Below are positions 24,859 to 34,100 of a stretch of DNA of 64,000 bases, one piece after another. The stretch's first letter is position 1. Each line of letters begins with the position of its first letter. Made by a program: the position numbers and the translations under genes. The notes below the pieces were generated by a model. The model worked only from the letters and a program-made list of their open reading frames with translations, was not told where the DNA came from and made no database searches. The stretch is from positions 186,001 to 250,000 of the forward strand of contig NZ_JACHGB010000001.1 in NCBI RefSeq assembly GCF_014202215.1, given 5' to 3'. This DNA is from Quisquiliibacterium transsilvanicum. Lineage in GTDB: Bacteria; Pseudomonadota; Gammaproteobacteria; Burkholderiales; Burkholderiaceae_E.

Positions 24859-25317
24859 TCAACCCGCCCCGAACACCCCCTTCATCCGCTGGTAGTCCTT
24901 TTCGTACCGCCCGGCCAGGCCCACCTTCTGCGCCTCCGTCAGGATCTTCCCCGACACCTGGAAGAACTTGGTTTCTTCCTCGCGCAGGTGGTGGTGAACC
25001 TGGTGGGACAACTCCTTCGCCTTGGCGAGCCAGCTTCCGCCCTCGTAGTCGGCCTTCTGCAGTTCCTCCACGCATTCGTCGATGTCGTGGTGCTCGGACA
25101 GGGCGTGGCGGGAGGAGTTCAGTCCCATGTCGTGCATCAGGATGGGCGCGTACAGGAAGCGCTCCTCGGCCGCCGCGTGCGCGGCCAGTTCGATGCGCAG
25201 CTCGCGGAGCACCTCCTCCCGGCGGCCGCTCTCGGGCTTCGCCCTGAGCAGACGCCGGCAGAGGCTGCGTTGAAGCTCGTGGCTCTCCCGCAGCGATTCG
25301 TAGATGTTCTTGGCCAT
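24859..25317 (-). CDS. Hemerythrin HHE domain protein
   Basis: Four-helix di-iron protein of 152 residues. The expected ligands are visible: SHELQ in helix 1, LAAHAAAEERFLYAP in helix 2, EHHDIDECVEEL in helix 3 and HQVHHHLREEETKFF in helix 4. Such soluble HHE proteins bind O2, NO or iron and often act in oxidative or nitrosative stress. It starts 52 bp after the stop codon of katE and reads in the same direction, with GGAGGG before ATG 25317, so it is very likely coexpressed with the catalase. No DNA-binding or signalling domain is attached. Confidence 0.88.
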   Translation of the reverse strand: MAKNIYESLRESHELQRSLCRRLLRAKPESGRREEVLRELRIELAAHAAAEERFLYAPILMHDMGLNSSRHALSEHHDIDECVEELQKADYEGGSWLAKAKELSHQVHHHLREEETKFFQVSGKILTEAQKVGLAGRYEKDYQRMKGVFGAG

Positions 25318-25369
25318 CGATACCCTCCAGGACGTTGAGCTGACTGCCGTGACTGCATGCCTCCAAGCA

Positions 25370-27763
25370 CTAAACCGCCGGCGGGTCTGTTTCCCGCTCC
25401 GGATGCCGGTGCTGTTCCAGCGCCTTGATGAATGCGTCGTTGCTGGCGCTGCCCGCGCTGTCGGGGAGCACCAGGCCCTTGTCCTTGCGGTCGACGGGGA
25501 TGCCGGCTTCTTCGAAGAGCCGGCGGGCGTCGCCGATGGCCATCATCGGCTTGCCGTGCCTGAACTGGTCGCGCACGAATTCCAGTGCCTTGCCGTCCTT
25601 GCACAAGGCTTCGATTGCGGACTTGCCGTTCGGGACGGCCACTGCGTCGAAGAGGGGGGACGGGCTGTTCGAGAAGGATGCGTCGGCGTCGACGTGGCCG
25701 TTCCCGGCGGTGGGTATCAGGGCGATTCGCGGCCCCACCAGTCGCACGACTGCGCCCTTGGCGATCAGGGCCTGGGCGACGCTGTCGACGCTTGCGCCGT
25801 CCACCCCGGGCGCGACCATCACTGCCACCTTGCGTGTGCGGATGCCGGTCTCGCCGGGGCGAGCCGTCAGCGACAGGTGCTTCGAGCGCGTGAGCTCGGG
25901 CTTGATCGCCTTCTCGTGAGCCTTGGGCAGCGGGTCGGGCAGTTCTTCCATGCCCAGGTTGGCGGCAACCGCTGCAGCCAGGGGCTCGGACACGTTGCGC
26001 AGCATCGCAACCGTGCGCTTGCGGATGCCGGGCACGGTCACCTTGCTCAGTTCGAACGAAAACGCGTCGACGATGTGGCGCTGCTCGAACTCGGTCTGGC
26101 TCTCGTAGAACAGTGCGGCCTGGTTGTAGTGCTCGGCGAACTTCTCAGGCTTGCCCCGCAGCTCCACGTCGGACACCGGCTCGGGGAAGGGCACGTAGCC
26201 TGCCGCGCCGGCCTGGAACGGACAGCCGCCCGCCAGCGAGTTGGGCTCGTAGGCGACCCGGCCGCGATGGATCGCCTGCCGATGCATGCCGTCGCGCTGG
26301 TTGTTGTGGAGCGGGGCGAGCGGCGCATTGATGGGGATTTCGTGGAAGTTGGGCCCGCCCAGGCGCGACAGCTGCGTATCCACGTAGGAGTGGATCCTGC
26401 CGGCCAGCAGTGGATCGTTGCTGAAGTCGATGCCGGGCACCACGTGCGCCGTGCAGAAGGCGACCTGTTCGGTTTCCGCGAAGAAGTTGTCCGGGTTGCG
26501 GTTCAGCACCATGCGCCCGATCGGCCTGACCGGCACCAGTTCCTCGGGAATCAGCTTGGTGGCGTCCAGCACGTCGAAGCTGAACTGCGCCGCCTGTTCC
26601 TCGTCGAAGACCTGCACGCCCAGCTCCCATTCCGGGTGCTCGCCGGCTTCGATGGCCTCCCACAGGTCGCGGCGGTGGTAGTCGGGATCGGCGCCCGAAA
26701 TCTTCACCGCTTCTTCCCAGACATGGGAGTGCGTCCCCTGCTTCGGATTCCAGTGGAACTTGACGAACCTGGCCTGTCCCTCGGCGTTGACGAAGCGGAA
26801 GGTGTGCACGCCGAAGCCCTGCATCATCCGGTAGCTGCGCGGGATGCCGCGATCCGACATCACCCACATGATGGTGTGGATGCTCTCGGGCATCAGCGAG
26901 ATGAAGTCCCAGAAGGTGTCGTGCGCGGACGCCGCCTGCGGCATGCCGTGATGGGGTTCGGGCTTCACCGAATGCACCAGGTCGGGAAACTTCATCGCAT
27001 CCTGGATGAAGAACACCGGGATGTTGTTGCCCACCAGGTCCCAGTTGCCCTCATCGGTGTAGAACTTCACCGCAAAGCCGCGCACGTCGCGGGCGGTGTC
27101 CTTGGAGCCGCGCTCCCCGGCCACGGTGGAGAAGCGCACGAACACCGGCGTGCGCTTGCCGGCCTCGGCGAACAGGGACGCGCAGGTCAGCTCGGTCAAC
27201 GCTTCGTGGCACTCGAAGTACCCGTGCGCCGCGGACCCTCGCGCGTGGACGATGCGCTCGGGAATCCGCTCATGGTCGAAGTGGGTGATCTTCTCCCGCA
27301 GGATGAAGTCCTTCAGCAGCGCGGGACCCCTCAGCCCGGCCTTCAGGGAGCTCTGGTTGTCGGCAACCGGCACGCCCTGGTTGGTGGTCATCGCCTGGCC
27401 GCTGCCATCGGCACGGACACGCGGCAGCGTGCCGTCGGCTGCGTTGACGCCGGCGGCTGCCTTCTCGCCGGTCTTCGCCGATTCGTTCGCCTCGGACAGC
27501 GTGCTCGCCGCCACCGACTCATCGGCCGGTTCGACTGTCTGGCCCACTGGAGGATTCGCCGCGGCCTTGCCATATTCGGCGGGCTTGTTCGCGTTGGCCG
27601 GCATGCCGTCCACCGTCTCCCCGGTGGCGCGTGCCTTTTTCAGGGCGGGATGCCTGGACTTGCTCGACGGTGGCAGCGCCGGTGCGCTGTCCGTGTTGAA
27701 GTAGGCTGTATCGACCGCTGCCTGCTCCTCGGGTTTGGTACTCCGCGTCTTGCCTTTGGCCAT
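25370..27763 (-). CDS. katE: Large-subunit catalase HPII
   Basis: Monofunctional haem catalase of 797 residues, longer than E. coli HPII (753). After a basic, low-complexity N-terminal extension of about 120 residues comes the core. It contains [16 protein letters not shown] with the distal His, [38 protein letters not shown] with the distal Asn, and the proximal-Tyr segment [18 protein letters not shown]. The last 150 or so residues form the class I amidotransferase-like domain of large catalases ([20 protein letters not shown] and onward). It degrades H2O2 in the cytoplasm. AAGGAGA precedes ATG 27763. The gene diverges from the transglutaminase gene across 255 bp. RpoS control is usual in the family; no element could be fixed here. 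Confidence 0.94.
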   Translation of the reverse strand: MAKGKTRSTKPEEQAAVDTAYFNTDSAPALPPSSKSRHPALKKARATGETVDGMPANANKPAEYGKAAANPPVGQTVEPADESVAASTLSEANESAKTGEKAAAGVNAADGTLPRVRADGSGQAMTTNQGVPVADNQSSLKAGLRGPALLKDFILREKITHFDHERIPERIVHARGSAAHGYFECHEALTELTCASLFAEAGKRTPVFVRFSTVAGERGSKDTARDVRGFAVKFYTDEGNWDLVGNNIPVFFIQDAMKFPDLVHSVKPEPHHGMPQAASAHDTFWDFISLMPESIHTIMWVMSDRGIPRSYRMMQGFGVHTFRFVNAEGQARFVKFHWNPKQGTHSHVWEEAVKISGADPDYHRRDLWEAIEAGEHPEWELGVQVFDEEQAAQFSFDVLDATKLIPEELVPVRPIGRMVLNRNPDNFFAETEQVAFCTAHVVPGIDFSNDPLLAGRIHSYVDTQLSRLGGPNFHEIPINAPLAPLHNNQRDGMHRQAIHRGRVAYEPNSLAGGCPFQAGAAGYVPFPEPVSDVELRGKPEKFAEHYNQAALFYESQTEFEQRHIVDAFSFELSKVTVPGIRKRTVAMLRNVSEPLAAAVAANLGMEELPDPLPKAHEKAIKPELTRSKHLSLTARPGETGIRTRKVAVMVAPGVDGASVDSVAQALIAKGAVVRLVGPRIALIPTAGNGHVDADASFSNSPSPLFDAVAVPNGKSAIEALCKDGKALEFVRDQFRHGKPMMAIGDARRLFEEAGIPVDRKDKGLVLPDSAGSASNDAFIKALEQHRHPERETDPPAV

Positions 27764-28018
27764 GGCTGTCTCCTTCGGGGGCGGTTCAGTAGATCGGTGT
27801 GCGTTGCTCCGGAAACATCGGTGCTGAAAGAATTTTCAGTCGGGCTGCATGCCGGCGAGGACCATCGTCCTGCCGGCTGCGTTACCGATCTTGCACAACT
27901 ATCGGCCTCGCCGCCACCCCGGCGCCATGTACGCTAACGAACAGACTTTCCATCCCGCGAGGCGTATGAAGGCGCATACGTTGCGAGAACTCGCGAGAAA
28001 AGGCAGGCCACGACACTC

Positions 28019-28825
28019 ATGAAGATCCGAGTCGGTTTCGAGATGGAGTACCAGTGCCCCGGCCCGACGCCGATGATCCTGGCGCTCAGCATCCACTATT
28101 CGCGGGCGTCCGACCTGGTGTATCCGGATTACCTGATCACCAGCCCCGCGGTGCCGGTCACTGCCTATCGTGACCTCTTCGGTAACTGGTGCAGCCGCCT
28201 GGTCGCGCCGGCGGGGCGCTTCGTGCTGAGCACCGATGCCGTGGTGAAGGACAGCGGGCTGGTCGACGTCGTGGTGCCGGACGCCGCGCAGATTCCGGTG
28301 GAGTTCCTGCCCGAGTCGACACTGGTCTTCCTGCTGGGCAGCCGCTACTGCGAGACTGACCTGCTGTCCGACATCGCCTGGCAGCTCTTCGGCGACGGCC
28401 CCACGGGCTGGGCGCGGGTGCAGGCGATCTGCGATTTCGTCCACCAGCGCATCGAGTTCGGCTACCAGCACGCACGGCGCACTCGCACCGCATGGGAGGC
28501 CTTCAACGAGGGGCAGGGCGTCTGCCGCGACTACGCGCACCTGGCCATCGCGTTGTGCCGCTGCATGAACATTCCGGCCCGCTACTGCACCGGGTACCTG
28601 GGCGACATCGGCACCGAGCCGCCCTATGGCACGATGGATTTCGCCGGCTGGTTCGAGGCCTACCTGGGCGACCGCTGGTATACCTTCGATGCGCGCAACA
28701 ACACGCCGCGCATCGGGCGCGTGCTGATCGCACGCGGCCGCGACGCCTGCGACGTCCCGCTCTCGAGCACCTTCGGGTCCAACACGCTGGAGCGGTTCAA
28801 GGTCTGGACCGACGAAGTGGCGTGA
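28019..28825 (+). CDS. Transglutaminase-like protein, Anbu neighbour
   Basis: A 268-residue protein with an N-terminal beta region and a transglutaminase-like cysteine-protease core. Cys169 lies in GQGVCRDYAHLAIALCR and an Asp in RWYTFDARN. The segment where the core family carries its catalytic His reads MDFAGWFEAYL, without His, and the following DARNN also lacks one; catalysis may need another residue or be lost. Related transglutaminases are regular members of the Anbu gene cluster, and the Anbu gene follows by 58 bp. ATG 28019 overlaps the stop of a 31-codon upstream frame. Peptide processing together with Anbu is inferred, not shown. Confidence 0.8.
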   Translation: MKIRVGFEMEYQCPGPTPMILALSIHYSRASDLVYPDYLITSPAVPVTAYRDLFGNWCSRLVAPAGRFVLSTDAVVKDSGLVDVVVPDAAQIPVEFLPESTLVFLLGSRYCETDLLSDIAWQLFGDGPTGWARVQAICDFVHQRIEFGYQHARRTRTAWEAFNEGQGVCRDYAHLAIALCRCMNIPARYCTGYLGDIGTEPPYGTMDFAGWFEAYLGDRWYTFDARNNTPRIGRVLIARGRDACDVPLSSTFGSNTLERFKVWTDEVA

Positions 28826-28883
28826 CCCGGGTGCCGTCATCGACACCGGCCTGCGCCGGACCAGATTCCCTGAGGTATCCCCC

Positions 28884-29606
28884 ATGACCTACTGCGTCGG
28901 CGTCAAGCTCGGCGAAGGACTGATCTTCGCCAGCGATTCGCGCACGCATGCGGGTGTCGACAACTACGCGAAGTTCTGCAAGATGACCGTGTTCGAGCAG
29001 CCGGGCGAGCGTGTGCTCGTGCTGCTCAGTTCCGGCGGGCTGGCCGCCACGCAGACGGTGATCAACGTGCTGCGCCAGCGCGCCACCGCCGAGCCGCACC
29101 ACCTCTGGTCGGTGCCCTCGATGTTCGACGTGGCCGTCCTGGTGTCGGACGCGATGCGCGACATCGAGCGCCGCGACGGGCCTTTCCTCGAAGCGGGCGG
29201 CCTGAAGTTCAATGCGTCCTTCATCCTCGGCGGCCAGATCGCGGGCGAGGACATGCGCCTCTTCCGGCTCTATGCCGAGGGAAACTTCATCGAGGCTGGC
29301 GTGGAGACGAACTTCCTGCAGACCGGCGAGGCCAAGTACGGCAAGCCGATTCTGGACCTGGCCGTATCCTCGACCGCGACGATGGAGGACGCCACCAAGT
29401 GCGTCCTGGTGTCCTTCGATTCGACGATGCTCAGCAACCTCTCGGTCGGCATGCCGATCGACCTGCTGTGCTACGCGCGGGACAGCCTGGAGGTCACGAT
29501 GAAGCGCAGGTTCGACGAAGGCGATGCCTACTTCGAAGCCTTGACTCAGCAATGGCTGAAGGGGACGCGCAGGGTGTTCCAGGAGCTGCCGCCGCTGGAG
29601 TGGTAA
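28884..29606 (+). CDS. Anbu, bacterial proteasome-like peptidase
   Basis: Ntn-hydrolase of 240 residues related to HslV and the proteasome beta subunit. It begins MTYCVGVKLGEGLIFASDSR: removal of Met would expose Thr as N-terminal nucleophile, and the following Asp-Ser-Arg segment matches the conserved active-site region. GGLAATQTV, FILGGQIAGEDMRLF and GKPILDLAVSSTATMEDATK match Anbu. The protein forms open helical ring assemblies in other species; its substrates are unsettled. It is cotranscribed with the transglutaminase gene. The usual Anbu partners, the circularly permuted ATP-grasp and alpha-E proteins, are not in this window. Confidence 0.9.
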   Translation: MTYCVGVKLGEGLIFASDSRTHAGVDNYAKFCKMTVFEQPGERVLVLLSSGGLAATQTVINVLRQRATAEPHHLWSVPSMFDVAVLVSDAMRDIERRDGPFLEAGGLKFNASFILGGQIAGEDMRLFRLYAEGNFIEAGVETNFLQTGEAKYGKPILDLAVSSTATMEDATKCVLVSFDSTMLSNLSVGMPIDLLCYARDSLEVTMKRRFDEGDAYFEALTQQWLKGTRRVFQELPPLEW

Positions 29607-29630
29607 GCGGCTTCCTGCGTGGCCACTCGC

Positions 29631-30398
29631 TCATCGTGGCGAGGTTCCGGCGCAGTGATCCGAGTCGCCGAAGTTGTCGCCCGATGCGTCGAGCATGACC
29701 GTCGCCAGGGCTTCGACCAGCTGCGCCCGAAGCTCCTCCCAGGGCGCGCCGCCGCGCTCGACGAAACGCTGGTTGACCTCGAGTTCGACTCCCACGTAGC
29801 ACTCGTCCGGATGGCGCCTGCGCAGCAGCGCGGTCAGCCCGTCGTCGCGGCCGCGGTACGGGTAGTTGCGCCGCACCCGCAGGTCGGGCCTGAGCCGTGC
29901 GAAGGCGGTCATCCAGTCGCGCGCAAAGGCGCGCTCGCCCGCACGCCGCGGGTCGTACAGCCAGGCGACATCGGCGCGACGCTCCTCGCCTTGCAGCGTC
30001 GGGGTGAAGCTGTGCGACGCGACGTGGATCACGCGACTGCCAGAGGCGATGCGGCGGCCGATCTCGCCTTCGACATGCTCGCGATGGGGCCGGTAGTAGC
30101 GGTCGACGATCGCGTTGCGCTCCGCGCGGGGCAGTGGTCGGGTGGCCTCTGAAAAAAGATGCGGATGGCCGATCGATCGGTTGAGGTCGACCAGCAGCCG
30201 GGACGTGGTGGCCGCGTGCAGCGGCGCGTTCAGCGCGGCGGCCAGCTGGCGCGCCAGTTGCAGCGCGCCCGGATCCCAGCCGCGATGACTCTCGAGCTGC
30301 GCCTCCAGGCCCGCGAAGAGCGGCGCATAGGGGCCGGGCACCTCGTTTCCGCCATGCTCGCAGCTGATGACGAGGAGGGGCCTGCGCGCGGCGCTCAG
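29631..30398 (-). CDS. N-formylglutamate amidohydrolase family
   Basis: Zn-dependent amidohydrolase related to HutG. LLVISCEHGGNEVPGPYAPL carries the metal-binding Glu-His, with SHRGWDPGALQLARQL, VDLNRSIGHPHLF, VIHVASHSFTP (metal His) and YVGVELEVNQRFV further on. The start is a problem. Similarity reaches back to about 30383, but in this frame there is no ATG or GTG before an in-frame TGA near 30446; only CTG 30398 and ATT 30410 are available. ATG 30447 would give MIDTPQSTRR in another frame. A rare start codon, or an indel that broke the natural N-terminus, are the two explanations. The 3' end faces anbu. Confidence 0.72.
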   Translation of the reverse strand: MSAARRPLLVISCEHGGNEVPGPYAPLFAGLEAQLESHRGWDPGALQLARQLAAALNAPLHAATTSRLLVDLNRSIGHPHLFSEATRPLPRAERNAIVDRYYRPHREHVEGEIGRRIASGSRVIHVASHSFTPTLQGEERRADVAWLYDPRRAGERAFARDWMTAFARLRPDLRVRRNYPYRGRDDGLTALLRRRHPDECYVGVELEVNQRFVERGGAPWEELRAQLVEALATVMLDASGDNFGDSDHCAGTSPR

Positions 30399-30628
30399 GG
30401 GCTCTGAAATCGGTGATCCTGCGGGTGGATTGGGGTGTGTCGATCATACCGGCGTGCCGATGATGTCGCGAAGCTGCGCGTGCGCGCAACGGAGACCGCC
30501 ACCAGGGGGCGAGCACCGCGGCGGAGCTCCTCGTGGACATGACCTGTCCCCGTCATCCTCGGCCCCGAGTTCGCCGCCCGCCAATGACCCCGCAGGTAAT
30601 GGCGACGGCGCCCGGCCGGCGCTAGCAT

Positions 30629-30672
30629 CGCCTCATGAACGAATCCCGCCGCTCCGCCTCATGAACGAATCC
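30629..30672 (+). repeat. 18-bp direct repeat creating twin starts
   Basis: CGCCTCATGAACGAATCC occurs at 30629-30646 and again at 30655-30672. The first copy starts a frame of nine codons whose TGA (30662-30664) overlaps the ATG supplied by the second copy. Neither start has a clear Shine-Dalgarno sequence. Confidence 0.85.
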
Positions 30673-31509
30673 GTCGTATGCGCAGCCGCCTTCGGTGACC
30701 AGCTTCGGCAGTGGCGCCAGCACCGCAGGCTCAGTCAGCTCGCGCTGTCGCTGGAGGCCGGAATCTCCGCGCGGCACCTCAGCTTCGTGGAGACCGGCCG
30801 CTCGCAGCCCAGCCGCGAGCTGGTGCTGCGGCTGGCCCAGCGGCTGGAAGTGCCGCTGCGCGAGCGTAACGCGATGCTGATGGCCGCGGGTTACGCCCCG
30901 ATGTACCCGCAGCGTTCGCTGGACGACCCGGCGCTGTCGGTCGCGCGTGAGGCGGTGGAGCGGGTGCTCATGGCGCACGAGCCACACCCGGCGCTCGCGA
31001 TCGACCGGCACTGGAACATGGTGATGGCCAACCGGATGATCGCGCCGCTGCTGGCGGGCGTGCCATCGTCGCTGCTGGTGGCGCCGGTGAACGTATTGCT
31101 GCTGAGCCTGCATCCCCAGGGGCTCGCGCCCCGCATCCTGAACCTGCCCGAGTGGCGCGCGCACCTGTTCGAGCGGCTGGGTCAGCAGATCGCGGTGACC
31201 GCCGATCCGCGGCTGCGGGACCTGCTGGCCGAGCTCGAGGCGCTGGACGCACTTGGCGGCGCACTTGGCGGCGCGCTTGCCGAGCCGCGTCCCGCCCGGC
31301 ATGCGCTCGCGGTGCCGCTGCGGCTGGCCACTCCGCTGGGCGAACTCGCCCTGATCAGCACGACGACGATTTTCGGCACGCCGGTCGACGTCACCTTGTC
31401 GGAACTGGCGATCGAGTCCTTCTTCCCTGCGGACGCCGCGACCGCGCAGCGCCTGCGCGCGCTCCATGCCGGCCTGGCCGGTGAGCGCGATGCTGCCGGC
31501 GGCCGATGA
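30661..31509 (+). CDS. XRE regulator with MmyB-like ligand domain
   Basis: Transcription regulator of 282 residues. The N-terminal helix-turn-helix spans about residues 13-65 (FGDQLRQWRQHRRLSQLALS, then SARHLSFVETGRSQPSRELV). The remainder (MYPQRSLDDPALSVAREAVE, ALAIDRHWNMVMANR, FGTPVDVTLSELAIESFFPA) is the MmyB-like domain of the XRE family. A duplicated 12-bp unit encodes Gly-Gly-Ala-Leu around 31252-31275. The ATG overlaps the stop codon of a 9-codon upstream frame with the same first four codons (MNES), created by an 18-bp direct repeat. The regulated genes are unknown; neighbours give no strong hint. Confidence 0.85.
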   Translation: MNESVVCAAAFGDQLRQWRQHRRLSQLALSLEAGISARHLSFVETGRSQPSRELVLRLAQRLEVPLRERNAMLMAAGYAPMYPQRSLDDPALSVAREAVERVLMAHEPHPALAIDRHWNMVMANRMIAPLLAGVPSSLLVAPVNVLLLSLHPQGLAPRILNLPEWRAHLFERLGQQIAVTADPRLRDLLAELEALDALGGALGGALAEPRPARHALAVPLRLATPLGELALISTTTIFGTPVDVTLSELAIESFFPADAATAQRLRALHAGLAGERDAAGGR

Positions 31510-31549
31510 GTTGGCGCAAGCGCTGGGCGCGCAACTGGGAGGAGGTGCG

Positions 31550-31981
31550 CTACTGCTCGGATGCCTGTCGCAGGGCAGGGCGCGCCGCCCGCTGAGCCTC
31601 TTCCCGCGCGGTGCAGTCCCGGCCCACCGCTGCCACTCCGAACACCGTGCCGTCGTCGCCGCGCAGCATCGAGAAGCTGATGTCCACGTAGAGCCTGGCG
31701 CCGCTCTTGTGCACCGCCCGGGTGGTCATCACGCGGCCTGCGTGCTTTGCGTGGCCGCTGTCCACCGCCCGCCGGAAGCCGGTGTCGTGCGCCTGCCAGA
31801 GCCGCTCCGGGACGATGGCCTCCAGCCCCCCGCCAAGCATCTCGCCCGACGAATGTCCGAACAGCGCCTCGGCGCTCGCATTCCAGATCCGCACGATTCC
31901 TTCGCGGTCGACGACGATCACCGCCTCGTTCATCTGCTCCACCACGGCGCGGTGGATGGCCGGACCATTCCAGTCGAACAT
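31550..31981 (-). CDS. PAS domain protein
   Basis: A 143-residue protein that is essentially one PAS domain: VVEQMNEAVIVVDREGIVRI, WNASAEALFGHSSGEMLG, the LEAIVPERLW linker, TRAVHKSGARLYVDISFSML and VFGVAAVGRDCT. No kinase, GGDEF or helix-turn-helix domain is attached. It may sense redox, light or a small ligand and act through a partner protein. ATG 31981 is preferred because AGGAGGAAGAC stands just before it; upstream ATGs at 31996 and 32017 are open. It is transcribed divergently from the gene at 32137. Confidence 0.85.
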   Translation of the reverse strand: MFDWNGPAIHRAVVEQMNEAVIVVDREGIVRIWNASAEALFGHSSGEMLGGGLEAIVPERLWQAHDTGFRRAVDSGHAKHAGRVMTTRAVHKSGARLYVDISFSMLRGDDGTVFGVAAVGRDCTAREEAQRAARPALRQASEQ

Positions 31982-32136
31982 GTCTTCCTCCTGCATCTTT
32001 GTGGTGCAAGTGTCCATGCACAGCGGAGAAGGAGGCGCGATGTCCCCGTCGCGGCGATGGTGTTCGGAGGCGAGGCCCCGCCGCCGCTGTCGTTCTCGCC
32101 TTGCCGCTGCTCTCGGCTCGCCCCAGAATGCCGGGC

Positions 32137-32472
32137 ATGTCCGAGGAAAACCAGGTCGTCGTCCCCCAGTCGTTCATCGCGCTCTACGTGGAGCCCGGAC
32201 GCAGCAAGCCGCGCGCCTCGCGCGCGGAGATCGCCGCCCGCTACGAGCTTTGCGAGGACCTCGCCACGATGCTCACCGAGCACGCGGCCACCCGCCGCTG
32301 GGAGCTGGGCGTGGCCGAGGACGATGTGCTCGATCGCGTCCACCAGGGGCTGCTCGGCGAGGCGTCGGGCGTCGATGCCGCGGAGGCGGAGTGGGTGATG
32401 CGCCGGCTGGCGGAGCTGCTCGACTGGCGGGATTCGCGTTTCCATCCGGGCGCCCTGCGCCCCGGGCCATAG
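32137..32472 (+). CDS. Conserved small protein, function unknown
   Basis: The 111-residue product (VVVPQSFIALYVEPGRSKPR, RAEIAARYELCEDLATMLTE, VLDRVHQGLLG, AEAEWVMRRLAELLDW) resembles a family common in Burkholderiales genomes, sometimes labelled ATPase with chaperone activity without clear basis. No nucleotide-binding motif is visible; the sequence is predicted mostly helical and soluble. ATG 32128 (MPGMSEEN) is the alternative start. It lies 48 bp upstream of a lipoprotein hydrolase gene in the same direction. Confidence 0.7.
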   Translation: MSEENQVVVPQSFIALYVEPGRSKPRASRAEIAARYELCEDLATMLTEHAATRRWELGVAEDDVLDRVHQGLLGEASGVDAAEAEWVMRRLAELLDWRDSRFHPGALRPGP

Positions 32473-32520
32473 GGTCGGCCACCACCGCGCGTCCGGGCAC
32501 ACATTTCCAGGGAGCCCCAA

Positions 32521-33720
32521 ATGCAGGGATTCGTTCGTGACTGGCTGCGGCTCGCGCTCGCAGTGGTTCTCGTGGCTTTCGTCGCCGGCTGCGGAGGCGG
32601 TGGAGGAGGTGGAAGCGGGGACCCGGTGGCGGAGGAGCCGCCCGCGCTTCCCGTCGGCCCCGGGGAGCTGAAGTCGGCGGTGCAGCTGCGCACCCTCCCG
32701 GCGGCCGAGATCGCCGCTGCGCTGGCGGACCAGGGCGTGCCGCCGCAGCTGGTCGCGCCGCGCTACGACGTCGCCACCTATCGGCTGGAGCACCTGACCA
32801 CCGACGCGCAGGGCAGGGAGATCCTGGCCTCGGGGCTGGTCGGAGTGCCGGTCAAGGCTGCCGGCGCGCGCAGCCCGGTGCTCGGCTGGCAGCATCCCAC
32901 GCTCTTGCGCGACGCCGAGGCACCGGGCAACAACGCGGTTCCTTCGGAGCTGGCGGTGATGTTCGCCTCGCTGGGCTACGTCGTCGCGGCGCCGGACTAC
33001 GTGGGCTACGGCGCCTCGCGCGGAGCGCCGCATCCCTACCTGCTGGCCGCGCCGTCGGCGGCCGCGGTCGTCGACTTCCTCACGGCAGCGGCCACCTGGC
33101 GCCGCATCAACGGCGTTGCGGACAACGGCCAGCTGTTCCTGGCGGGCTACTCGGAGGGCGCCTACGTGAGCATGGCCGCGCATCGGGCGCTGCAGGCGAC
33201 GGGGTCGCCGCTGCTGGCGCAGCTGCAGGGCGTGGTGGCCGGCGGCGGGCCCTACGACGTGCACGCCGCGCTGGACGGGCTGCTGGACCTGGTGAAAGAC
33301 GAGCAGCCAGTGCTGGGCGCGCTGCTGGACCCCGGGCTGCTGCGCTACCTGGGTTCGAGCCTGCGCGAGGAAGTGCGTGAGGAACTGCTCAAGCACCTGC
33401 TCCCGGACGACTCGGACGTGGTCTTCGATACCGGCTTCATCGACCGCTACCTCGCCGACGACCGGGCGGCGATCGAGCGGCTCAGCAGCGTCCACGACTG
33501 GCTGCCCGCACATCCGGTGCGCCTGTTCCACGGCCGTGACGACCGCACCGTGCCCTACCGCAGCGCGACCGGAACGCTCGAGGCGATGCGGCTGCGAGGG
33601 GCGGGCGGCCTGGTCACGCTGACCGACTGCACGGCCACGCCCTCGAGCCACCTGGGCTGCGTGCCAGAGTTCCTGGCCTTCATGCTCACCCGACTGGCCG
33701 GGGTTGCGCAGGATCTTTGA
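32521..33720 (+). CDS. Lipoprotein alpha/beta hydrolase (secretory lipase-like)
   Basis: A 399-residue protein with a hydrophobic signal ending in the lipobox VAGC (Cys24), followed by a polyglycine linker, so it should be lipid-anchored in the envelope. The hydrolase part has the nucleophile elbow GYSEGAY, VVAAPDYVGYGAS (oxyanion region), Asp in LFHGRDDRTVPY and a probable catalytic His in SSHLGC. The layout resembles the secretory lipase/esterase group acting on lipids or esters. No operon partner beyond the preceding small gene is evident. Confidence 0.82.
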   Translation: MQGFVRDWLRLALAVVLVAFVAGCGGGGGGGSGDPVAEEPPALPVGPGELKSAVQLRTLPAAEIAAALADQGVPPQLVAPRYDVATYRLEHLTTDAQGREILASGLVGVPVKAAGARSPVLGWQHPTLLRDAEAPGNNAVPSELAVMFASLGYVVAAPDYVGYGASRGAPHPYLLAAPSAAAVVDFLTAAATWRRINGVADNGQLFLAGYSEGAYVSMAAHRALQATGSPLLAQLQGVVAGGGPYDVHAALDGLLDLVKDEQPVLGALLDPGLLRYLGSSLREEVREELLKHLLPDDSDVVFDTGFIDRYLADDRAAIERLSSVHDWLPAHPVRLFHGRDDRTVPYRSATGTLEAMRLRGAGGLVTLTDCTATPSSHLGCVPEFLAFMLTRLAGVAQDL

Positions 33721-33765
33721 GCGCGGGCGGCAGGGCGGGCCGGACGCGGCCGGCCCCGCTGCGGC

Positions 33766-33924
33766 TCACTTCTTCGACGCGTTCCGCTCGTCGCGCTCCA
33801 TGTTCCTGATGAAGAAGCGGATGAAGAACACCGCCATTCCGAGCATGAACAGGATGACGAACACGCTCATCAGGCCGAAGTCGGTCGAGAACAGCACATC
33901 GAAAGCGCTCACGCGATACTCCAT
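33766..33924 (-). CDS. DUF3149 small membrane protein
   Basis: A 52-residue protein from ATG 33924 to TGA 33766-33768. It has an amphipathic start (MEYRVSAFDVLFSTDFG), one membrane helix (LMSVFVILFMLGMAVFFI) and a basic cytoplasmic tail (RFFIRNMERDERNASKK). Sequence and length fit the DUF3149 family of short proteobacterial inner-membrane proteins of unknown role. It is transcribed opposite to the lipase gene and could form a small unit by itself; the next leftward gene upstream is far away. Confidence 0.82.
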   Translation of the reverse strand: MEYRVSAFDVLFSTDFGLMSVFVILFMLGMAVFFIRFFIRNMERDERNASKK

Positions 33925-34100
33925 GACGGGAAAATGGTTATCTGGAGTGTAAGTCGTGAGGAGGCTGCAGCGATAGTGCGCCGCCCGGTTTCGTCGCTTG
34001 GGGCGCGTCGAAACCGGGCGGGTGAGGGGCCAGCCGCCGCCTCAGCGAAGCGGTGGTGCCGGTCACCGGATGACCCGTTTGCAGCGGGCCCGCGCGCGGC

